Shown: positions 56,221 to 64,000 of the stretch, in pieces | Layout: every line of letters starts with the position of its first letter | How positions within the stretch are numbered: the first letter of the stretch is position 1 | Assembly (NCBI GenBank): GCA_014058105.1 | Contig: JACGCM010002752.1 | Coordinates: 434,001 to 498,000, forward strand | From: Kingdonia uniflora | Lineage: Eukaryota > Streptophyta > Magnoliopsida > Ranunculales > Circaeasteraceae | Length of the DNA stretch: 64,000 nucleotides | Direction of reading: 5' to 3' | Notes under the pieces: model-generated | The model's database searches: none | The model's input: the letters and a program-made list of their open reading frames with translations, nothing else | Told to the model about the DNA's origin: nothing | Translations under genes and position numbers: made by a program

Positions 56221-59200
56221 ATGGTGCACAGTGCCTACGATACATTCGAGCTAATCCACAATTGCGCCACCAAGATTGAATCCGTCGGATCCCATAACTC
56301 CAAGCTTCTCCTCGCTTGCAACGATGGCTCTCTCCTCATCTACGCTCCACAATCATCCCTATCAGATCCAAATCCCTCTCCACCATCCGATCTCCACCCT
56401 CAAATCCTTGAGATGCGGAAAGAGCCATACGCATTGGAGAGAACAGTGGTCGGGTTCTCGAAGAAACCGATTGTGGCAATGGAGGTGTCCGACTCAAGAG
56501 AGCTACTATTATCGTTATCGGAATCGATTGCGGTGCATCGGTTGCCGAATCTAGAGACGATTGCGGTGATTACCAAGGCGAAAGGGGCACATCTTTATAC
56601 GTGGGATGATCGGAGAGGGTTCTTGTGTTTTGCTAGGCAGAAGAGAGTCTGCATTTTCCGGCATGACGGTAATGTTATATTGTGTTTACTTTTATTTTAT
56701 ATGTTAGTGTTGTACCGAGGTTTGAATAGCTTAAATTATGTGATTTTTGGAGGTTTTAGTTATATTAAGGCATTTATATTAAGGGGGTACCTAGGGTGTG
56801 CCCAACACCCCGACTTTTTTTTGCCAATTTCCTTATATATCTACAGCAAAAAAAACAGAAAAGAGAAAAATAGTAACAGCCACCATCCAAGCCTAGTTGA
56901 GTTGGGAAGAGTTTTAAGAGTTGAAGCCCACAAAAGAATATGCATTTGGAAATTAATATAAGTAAAATTACCAAATACCCCTTAAATGGCCAAAAAAAAA
57001 AATGCCCCCTGAACCCCCGGCACCCCCACTTCTAAATCTCTGGCTCCGGCCCTGGTTCTGTTGGCATGTTATTTGTGGAGAAAATTTGTTCTGAGGTTCT
57101 TTTAGGTTGTCTTGAGGTCGTACTATGACTAGAAAACTTGAAGTCCACAAGGAGCATGAAAATTTAGCCTTTTCTTTTACTCTGTGAGCAGTCCACTGAA
57201 ATCTTCTTGTACATGATTGTTTTCGATGAGCCCTCACTGAATTTCCTTTATTTAGCGGTGTGGGGTTTTACTGGGATGCTTTTTGTGCTCATGGAAACTG
57301 TGGTGGTGCAGGGAAGTTAGAGTTGGTATCAAGAGGATACTGCAGGAGCTTACCATTTCTATCGGTTGGGTCTTTCAAAATAAGCTGAACTTGAGACAAT
57401 CCAGTGTTGAGAATCAAACCTTAGACGTAAATATTTTGGATAATTATGCAATCACTAAGTATCGGTCATATACTCGTAGAGTAAAAGTGAGGAGTGTGTT
57501 TCTAGGATTATGATGTTTCGTGGAGATCAATATCCCCTAATAGGTTGGTGTTGTTTCATTTCCTCTGCGTTTATCCTAGGAGTTACAATTTATCTTCTAA
57601 TTCAAAAAGATCTATTTTGGGTCTCTAATTTAATTTTACCTTCTTTAAAATTAGTCATCTCTATGAGGTGGTCTTGAACTCGTCTTGTTAAGTATTGTGG
57701 ACATACATTCTCAACTTTTAGAGATGCGGAAAGAGCAATACGTTCTGGAAAGGACAGTAATTGGGTCTCGAAGAAACCAATTGTTTTAATGGAGGTCTCT
57801 GGATCGAGAGAGTTCCGTTTATCTCTATCTGAATCAATTGCAGCTCACCGACTTCTGAATCTCTAGACGTTTGCGGTAATCATCAAAGCGAAAGGAGCTC
57901 ATCTTTACACGTGGGATGACCGGAGGGGGTTCTTGTGTTTCGTGAGCAGAAGAAGGTTTGCGTTTTCCGGCATGATGGCAATTTCTAAATCTTTATTTTG
58001 TATTTGTGTCGATTTTAAGTTCGTATTGTAGTTGGTTAAACAACTTTAGTTTTGTGCTTCTTTAGATTTTAGTTAGGTTAAGGTGTTTAGGTTAATGTAC
58101 ATTGTTAAATTGCGCTCTCACACTAGAGGAATTTCAAACGAGAAGGGTCGAGTGAGGCAGTGAGGCTTTATTTACGCAGAAGGCGGTGTCCTTGGCTTAT
58201 AGCGGTGAGCTCTTACGAGTCACAATGAGATTTATTTTGTAGAAGAATGTTCTTCTAATGAGTGGCATGTTAGGAGTGGGAACAATTGTTGTTTTGTGGT
58301 TGGATGCTATGTATGATGAGCGACGAGCGTCGTATGTCAGAATTTTATCCTTTTATCTTCATCTTGTTTACAGCTTGAGGAGAAGGGAAATGCTTAAATA
58401 TTTAGTTGGGTTGTGAAATTTGTTTGATTGCCACTTTTTTTTTTTTTTTAAACGATTGAAAACTGATCTCATTTCTTTTAGCTTGTTGTTTGGGCCAGGG
58501 AAGACTATTGGAGATGGAAACGTTTATTAGGCGTGTTTAAACAATCTTTCAGCTCTGGTGGCATTTTGTTTGTAGATTTACGGTTATCATTACCTAAGAG
58601 GAAGAACGTTCAGTCTAAGGTTCTTTTGGGCATTGCCTTTAGGTCATACTTTGATTAGAAAGCTTGAGTTCAAGGAGGAGTATGAATGATACACACCGTG
58701 ATAAATCAAAGAAAGTTTATCCTTTCGGTTACCCTGTGAGGACTCCGCTGAAATCTTCTTCTACATTATCGTTTTCAATCAGCTCTGGGAGTATCTCCTT
58801 TATTTAAGTAGTGTGGTATTGGATTTACAGGGATTCTTTTTGAGCTCATTCAAACTGTTGCACGGAGGGAATTTATGACTGGTTTCAGGAATATATTGTA
58901 AGCGCTGCTATTTCTATTTGAGTGGGTCTTTCAGAATAAGCTGAACCTGAGACACTCCAGTGTAGAGGATCAGACCTTAGATGCAATCTAGTATTGTGGC
59001 ACGCCCGTTGTGCGTGCGAACTCCCTTTATCGCGGTGTGAAACCAGTAATTCAAGTTTCAACGCAGTCACAGTAAGCAAAAACTTAGATCCCAAAGCCCC
59101 AATGGCCCAAAATCATGTTGTTAAACCTTTTCCAGTTGCATTGTTATGCAGATAGAGCCCAAGCCTACAATAACAACATAGTCTCACCTGTACGGGAAAA

Positions 59201-62200
59201 TTCCTCACCTCTAAAAAATTAAATGTAAGGTCCGCCGTGGAAACGTGTCAGCTTTATAAGCTGGTTAAATTGTACTGCCAAATTCAATCATAAACTGACA
59301 ATAGCTCCCTTCTAAGCTAACACGGTAAATTTAAAAACCAAGGTAACGACAGCTGTCAACCGCGGAGAATCAGCTAAAAATTAGCCGGCTTCCCAGCCGC
59401 TCTATAGGCTAATTACGCCGCGTTAAGTAGTGTAGATGTTTTGAATATTTATGCAATCACTAAGCATCGGTTATATACTCCAGAGTTAACTTGAGCATTG
59501 GTTATATACTTCATAGTTAACTTGAGGTGTGTGTTTTGAGGATACACTGTTACGTGGGGATCACCAACACCTAATGGGTTTTGGTGTTGCTTCTTTTTCT
59601 CTTTGTGTTTATTTTCTATTTCTAAATGCTCGGGATTGAGTTACTGAATTTAATTTTACCTTCTAAAATATAAGTATATGAAAATTCTTCTTAGACTCCA
59701 TGATTTGATTGCTCTGATATATGTTAGAATCTTAAGCCCTAGATATGCTTAAAGCAAATTAAAATAGAAGAGCTACTGTTTGTGATGTATCACGGTTCTC
59801 ACGACCACGTACGTATACTTAGAGAGACGGCGGTTCTCTCTAGGACGACCAAGTCGGCGCCGCTCTCTCTACATTATATTTTCTTTAATTCAATTATTGA
59901 TGTAATGGGTTAGTGGGTTAACTACTGGAGAGGGTCTCCTAATTTTAGGAACCCTAATGTTAGTGGGATTAGGGTTTCTCTTTATAAAAGTCATCCCCTT
60001 GATCTTAAGTTACTCAGTGTAATTTGGTTATAGAGTTAGTAGGGTTATGAGAGTTATTTCAGGTTATGAATGAAAGAGAGAGTTTAGTGTCAATTCTGTC
60101 TTACTTGATCTTGATCTTTAGCTACATCAGTTTGAGTGAATAAAGAATTGCCTCTTTATGGGCTGATTGCGTGCAGATTTATGGAGACATTGTAGTTCTA
60201 AAATTGTACGATTCTAAAAAAACTACTAAATACATTGGAGCTGTTTATTATGTCTGATTAGTACTAGTGTGACATTTATTGACCAGTATCAATTCTAAGT
60301 TTTAGGACTTATGAGCAACCTAGACTTTTTCCTGAAGGTGGGCCGAACAATAATACCTAACTTGTGCATGTTGTACGCCATCCAAACACTCATCTAACAA
60401 CTTTTTATGGGTAAAAAACCAAGCAAAAAACTACTGCAAACATGTATTAATTGTTCTTTAAATCCCGTTTTAGATTAACCATCTAATTTGTTAACTTCTT
60501 ATAGTTTTTTATATTTATAGATCGTAATGGAATTTTCTTGCTGAATAGGGGGTCGGGGATTTGTGGAGGTGAAGGAGTATGGTGTACCAGATATTGTGAA
60601 ATCAATGTCTTGGTGTGGAGAGAATATATGCCTGGGGATCAGAAGAGAGTATATGATATTGAACACCATGAGTGGTACATTGTCCGAGGTTTTCCCGTCG
60701 GGGAGAATCGCGCCACCATTGGTGGTCCCTCTACCTTCAGGCGGGCTTCTTTTAGAAAAGGTACAATTACTTTTTGATTCTAAATTTATGTTTTTTGATT
60801 CTAAATTTATATTCTTCGCACTTCATTAGTGGTTAAGATACCAATACTGTTGGATACTTCTAGTTCTTCACTCTAACTAGTTAGTGGCTTTATTACCAAA
60901 GTGTCCGGTCATTTTGATAGAATTTTAGCCTTATGGAAAAACTAGTGGCTGTCTAAAGCTAAAAAGTCGCTCACCATTTTTTGTCTTGCCAACAACCAAA
61001 AGTGAAAATGCTGATGCCATAAATGACTCGGCATGTTGGGTGCCCTTCTTTATCTGGTTGTTATTTCTAGCGATCTGGCTCAAAAAGAAACTCTTGATAA
61101 CTTTGTAAGTCGACTTCAGATGCTCTAGTAGGTGACTAGAATTTTTTGTTTCTTTCTACGACAAAAGAAATGCCACTTATCTGCTTCAGTTTTAACTAAG
61201 ATCCGTAACTTATTAACTTTAATCATCTGAAAGGACCAACCTCCTTCCTAAAGATATCCCTATGAAGTTTGTTAACTTTAATCATCTGAAAGAATCGACC
61301 TCCTTCCTAAAGATATCATTAGAAGTTTGTTACTGTTAGCTGTCAATACTCTTAGCTATTGGTTTGATGAACGAACATTCAACAGCACCACCCGTCTCTA
61401 CAAAAAGTAGAAAAAAGAGAAATTAAACTTTTCGAACACCAAAAACCATATCCAAAAAGCTGCTGAAAATGGGGTGATGGTGGAGTTCAAGGTGGGTCAG
61501 AACCAGAAATTGGTGATACATCATCAATTCGAAGGTGATACCTTGGTTTTTGTGGGGCCATCTTTTTCAGTCTGGCATTAGGATCTGGTTATTGAGAGAT
61601 TTTTGAATAGATTGAGCATGTAATACTTTTCTTACTTTCATGTCTGTAATGTGAGTGTTTATTCTGATGCTGTGTATGCAAAGCACCCACATAGTGAAAC
61701 AAGCAAGTCTGCAATGTGAGTTGACTTGAAGCATATTTTTGAGAAACATGTTTTGTGCTAGAATGCTTACTTATGGCCAGTGAACATGTCTTATATCGAG
61801 TTTCCGCTAAAACTAGCACCAATAGCATTTTTTGTATGTTCCTTTTATTAAATTGTGGTAGACGTATAAAAGATAAGTTTTTCGCGATCATAGCTTAGTC
61901 TATTCTGTAACTAAGAAGTCTACTTTGGTTTAAGGTAGGTACTTCACTAAGACGGAAAGAAGAGTTATGAAAAATAACGTTAAAGATACTGGCAAATGGA
62001 ATTCCTTGAGAAATACTATATACTACAATATTAATGTGTTTTGGCCATTTTTAGGATAATATTGGAGTTTTTGTGGACCAAAGTGGGAAACTTCTTCAAG
62101 AAGGCAGGATCTGTTGGTCTGAGGCTCCTGCTGTTGTTGTCATTCATAAGCCGTATGCAATAGCTCGTTTACCAAGGCATGTTGAGGTAGCGCAGTCATA

Positions 62201-62442
62201 TTTTCAAGATAGCAAGTATAACTTCCTTACTGCTTTATAATTTTGTTGATATTGTGTTAGACTGATATATTTCTTCTCTGACTATTTGAGGGTTGCAGAT
62301 TCGATGTCTTCGGCCTCCTTATCCGCTGGTACAGACAGTTGTTCTTAGAAATGTTCATAATCTTCATCAAAGCAGCAACTCGGTCATTGTAGCACTCGAC
62401 AACTCTATTTATGGACTGTTCCCAGTTCCTCTTGGTGCGCAG
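56221..62442 (+). CDS. VPS39: VPS39, vacuolar sorting/HOPS subunit, N-terminal exons
   Basis: Four exons join in phase: 56221-56668, 60549-60760, 62055-62186 and 62299-62442, about 312 codons with no stop. All have GT donors and AG acceptors. The start MVHSAYDTFELI, ELLLSLSESIAVHRLPNLET, AKGAHLYTWDDRRGFLCFAR, SMSWCGENICLGIRREYMIL and VIVALDNSIYGLFPVPLGAQ match the N-terminal CNH (citron-homology) region of plant VPS39. VPS39 is a subunit of HOPS, which tethers membranes before fusion at the vacuole. The full protein has roughly 1000 residues, so about two thirds lie beyond 62442. Upstream in-frame codons from 56125 were not used because the family starts at MVH. Intron 1 is 3.9 kb. Confidence 0.85.
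56782..57056. mobile_element. MITE-like insertion in VPS39 intron 1
   Basis: The reversed right end opens CAGGGCCGGAGCCAGAGA, a terminus frequent in plant hAT-type MITEs. The left end, GGGGGTACCTAGGGTG, does not pair well with it. The stretch is absent at the same point of the second intron copy (near 58100), so it is probably a later insertion, possibly truncated. Confidence 0.45.
57716..57977 (+). pseudogene. Dead duplicate of VPS39 exon 1 (3' half)
   Basis: The sequence repeats the second half of exon 1 with many substitutions. It has an in-frame stop (in CTGAATCTCTAGACG), a one-base loss near GGGTCTCGAAG, and a frame change at CGTGAGCAG. The splice donor G|GTAATG of exon 1 is G|GCAATT here, so it has also lost the normal GT donor. 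It lacks any acceptor-like start matching a full exon. It is probably spliced out as part of intron 1. Confidence 0.8.
58984..59432. mobile_element. Unclassified 449-bp insertion flanked by TAGATG
   Basis: Comparison with copy 1 of the intron duplication shows that this piece interrupts a sequence otherwise continuous from CAGACCTTAGATG to TTTTGAATATTTATGCAATCAC. The 6-bp TAGATG occurs at both edges (58978-58983 and 59433-59438). It is less AT-rich than its surroundings and has CCGCGG and GCCGCG words. The right end reversed reads CACTACTTAACGCGGCG, hinting at a CACTA-like terminus. No ORF is coherent. Confidence 0.5.
59783..60129 (+). repeat. Solo gypsy LTR in VPS39 intron 1
   Basis: The 347-bp LTR opens TGATGTATCACGGTTCTC and closes TAGCTACATCA, so its ends are an inverted TGATG/CATCA. 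An exact GTTTG duplication flanks it (59778-59782 and 60130-60134). It contains the TATA-like CTCTTTATAAAAG near 59980 and matches the LTR at 63529-63819 in the opposite orientation. Confidence 0.9.
60135..60548 (+). other. End of VPS39 intron 1
   Basis: No element or ORF recognised. The acceptor reads TTCTTGCTGAATAG before 60549. The area near 59720-59740 (CTCTGATATATGTTAGAATC) may be a further copia-type LTR joint. Confidence 0.4.
60761..62054 (+). other. VPS39 intron 2
   Basis: The intron has a GTACAA donor and a TTTTTAG acceptor. It holds two tandem duplications: a 20-bp TTTTTTGATTCTAAATTTAT pair at about 60771-60811, and a 60-bp pair (AACTTTAATCATCTGAAAG...CTCCTTCCTAAAGATATC) at about 61212-61331. 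No other gene is visible. Confidence 0.6.
61212..61331 (+). repeat. 60-bp tandem duplication in VPS39 intron 2
   Basis: Two adjacent copies share TTAACTTTAATCATCTGAAA and CCTCCTTCCTAAAGATATC, differing at only a few positions. It is probably recent slippage, with no functional sign. Confidence 0.75.
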
Positions 62443-62495
62443 GTACATTTTAGCATAAAAGCTCTATTCTTAAGCATATTCCCAGCTATACTATG

Positions 62496-63819
62496 ACCAA
62501 TTCGCCCGTATCTACATGTATATCAAATGATAAATTGCGTCTATATTTACGTATTCGAAAGTAGATACATTTTCTATATCCAGTACTAATTCTGCTAAAA
62601 AAATGTTGACACATAGTGGCAACCGAGTAAGAGGAGTATAAAAAGGGTAGAGAAGAAGCAAGATTCTCTCCAATCTTGACGTTAATGCGAGATTTAATCA
62701 AAACATCATTAGTGTGACGACCTACCGAACGCCGGCCAAATTCACCCGAGCGTTTTGAGTTCTGTCCGAATGTATTTGTTCTCTATATCCTAATATAGCT
62801 CCACGCCAAGTTTCGTCGCAATCGGATTCAGTTAAGGGGGCGAAAAGGTCCAGTACGCTTCGTCTCATGTTTTAACGTTTCCTTTTGGAAGTTGACTATT
62901 TACTTAGTAGCTATATTAAGGAGGAACCTTGGTCCGATCCTCCCCATGACTAAAAGAGCTTTAATGCTTGGTCATCAAGGACCCCGGCTCATGGACTATC
63001 TACAAGGGATAGTTATGAGTTCTCCTAGGCCCAGGGAAGGCTAGGGGACATTGCCTCGCAATGCGGGCCGGTTTTCAATAAAGGGCTTCATATGGCGCCG
63101 CTATGCCCCGCGGGATATTCGAGACGCACCGCCCCTTACAGATGGACAATATAAATAGTCCAGGCTCGTCGCCCCTTGAGATATGAGTCCCTTATGTGGA
63201 AACCAACATATTGAGCTACCCTGATCCGCTACAGGACAGGTGTGTTTTCCGTACCTCGCGCGCGCCGCGAGAGATTACGCTGTAGGGATTATTGAGGGAA
63301 CCTTCAGCGTTGTTGCCTATACCGAATACATATTCGATGACCCCTCACGAGTATCCAGGATTATCCGGATGTCGCTCTAGCATCCGTGGGTTGTATGCCA
63401 CTGGCGCGCCGCGCCCGTGAAGATGGCTAGTACACGCCGACCGCGAGTCCGTGTACGCCGCACGGTCCCTTATTCCGCTGCACTCCGGGCACTGTAGAGG
63501 CGGTCCTGGTTAGGGCCGTGTCAATTAGACTCTAAACTCTTTCTGAATAACCCAAACCAAATTATCCTAATAACCAAATAGCCCAATAACAACTAAGAAA
63601 CTAAAGACCTAGGGGATGGCTTTTATAAAGAGAAGCCCTAATTCCACTAACATTAGGGTTCTTAAAATTAGGAGACTATCTCCAACAGTTAACAACCTAA
63701 CTCATTACATAAATAACGAAAATAAATAAAACGTGGAGAGTGGCATCAACTAAATGACCAAAAGAGAGACGCCATCTCTTAAGGTATACATACGCGGTCT
63801 TGAGAACCGTGATACATCA
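62496..63819 (-). repeat. 3' LTR of a gypsy element in VPS39 intron 4, split by a solo LTR
   Basis: Reversed, the LTR opens TGATGTATCACGGTTCTC at 63819, directly after the purine tract of the element. It follows the solo LTR at 59783-60129 for about 290 bp, including GTCTCCTAATTTTA and CCCTAATGTTAGTGG. A second solo LTR (62713-63523) splits it. The low end is uncertain: TGACCAATTCG near 62496 would give a TGATG...GGTCA LTR, but the part below 62708 no longer matches the other copy. Confidence 0.6.
62713..63523 (+). repeat. Solo LTR (TGTGACGACC family), 811 bp, GC-rich
   Basis: The LTR opens TGTGACGACCTACC and closes TAGGGCCGTGTCA. An exact ATTAG duplication flanks it (62708-62712 and 63524-63528). 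It has many CG dinucleotides (GCGCGCGCCGCG near 63257) unlike its AT-rich surroundings. It inserted into another LTR inside VPS39 intron 4. No coding part is attached. Confidence 0.9.
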
Positions 63820-64000
63820 ACTCACCCCGACTTTGAAAAAATTCTTCCACGAATTTGAAAGTTAGAGTAAGAAGCCTAAAGTAAATAACATCTGGCGGAA
63901 CATCCACGGATATAGCCATAGTCTTCAAACTCCGAATCCTTCCTCGATATGTGCCGTAGCCCTGGTATGTATCCTTGCAGAGACAGTGTTCTTAGGGTTT
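63820..64000 (-). mobile_element. 3' end of a minus-strand gypsy element, running off the window
   Basis: Reversed, the text reads AAATTCGTGGAAGAATTTTT, then the purine tract AAAGTCGGGGTGAG, then the LTR start. This is the usual end of a Ty3/gypsy body: last coding or 3' untranslated part, polypurine tract, LTR. The body would lie right of the window, inside VPS39. I cannot tell whether it is complete. Confidence 0.7.

Larger units (their letters stand above)
56408..59700 (+). repeat. Tandem duplication in VPS39: part of exon 1 plus intron 1
   Basis: Copy 1 covers about 56408-57700 and copy 2 about 57716-59700. The exon part (GAGATGCGGAAAGAGC...) is at 56410 and 57720. Matching intron parts include AATAAGCTGAAC (57381 and 58936), ATGCAATCACTAAG (57448 and 59451) and TCCTTTATTTA (57243 and 58797). 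Insertions make the copies unequal: a MITE in copy 1, a 449-bp piece in copy 2. Confidence 0.8.

Noticed and set aside
59720..59777. Second copia LTR joint (CTCTGATATATGTTAGAATC) in VPS39 intron 1
   Set aside because: Only about 20 bp look like a reversed primer site and LTR end; no LTR body or partner was seen.

Overview
This is nuclear DNA of a flowering plant, probably a eudicot. It is AT-rich, its one recognisable host gene has introns, and almost everything else is plant transposable elements nested in one another. I see no rRNA, tRNA or CRISPR features. All calls come from reading the sequence and its translations by eye; no database search was run.

Layout. (1) 1-1611: the 5' end of a minus-strand LTR retrotransposon with a tRNA-Asp-type primer site; its body lies left of the window. 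(2) 1617-4690: a deleted Ty3/gypsy element of Tat type (here E1), split by a solo LTR at 2211-2978. (3) 4843-8140: an unassigned stretch, a decayed fragment resembling a PH-domain RhoGAP (REN1-like), and a 5'-truncated L1-type LINE. (4) 8200-11130: short minus-strand ORFs of another Tat-like element and a possible copia remnant. (5) About 11260-32790: one large minus-strand Tat element (E2) whose pieces are split by two insertions, a plus-strand Tat element (E3, about 19077-28441) and a deleted gypsy element (F, 28617-31952, exact 5-bp target duplication). E1, E2 and E3 each carry an ORF antisense to gag-pol.

(6) 33061-48200: a decayed FAR1/FRS-like gene on the minus strand, bordered by an AT-rich minisatellite. 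It is interrupted by a hAT-like element carrying a broken mitochondrial ADP/ATP carrier copy (35986-37972), a solo LTR (39220-39705) and a 7-kb Mutator-like element (MULE, 40448-47448, exact 9-bp target duplication). The MULE carries a mudrA-type transposase gene and, on the other strand, a GRF/zinc-knuckle gene. (7) 48200-55145: an ACGT-motif cluster, a copia-like LTR split by a hAT MITE, and a 4.9-kb hAT element with a frameshifted transposase.

(8) 55146-64000: the only convincing host gene, the N-terminal part of VPS39, a subunit of the HOPS vacuolar tethering complex. Four coding exons (56221-56668, 60549-60760, 62055-62186, 62299-62442) join in phase. Intron 1 contains a tandem duplication of part of exon 1 plus intron, with the duplicated exon dead. 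Introns 1 and 4 hold LTRs of the same family in opposite orientation. The rest of the gene, if intact, lies beyond the right edge.

The genes do not form an operon or pathway. The coherent story is layered transposition, best documented by target-site duplications that order the insertions.
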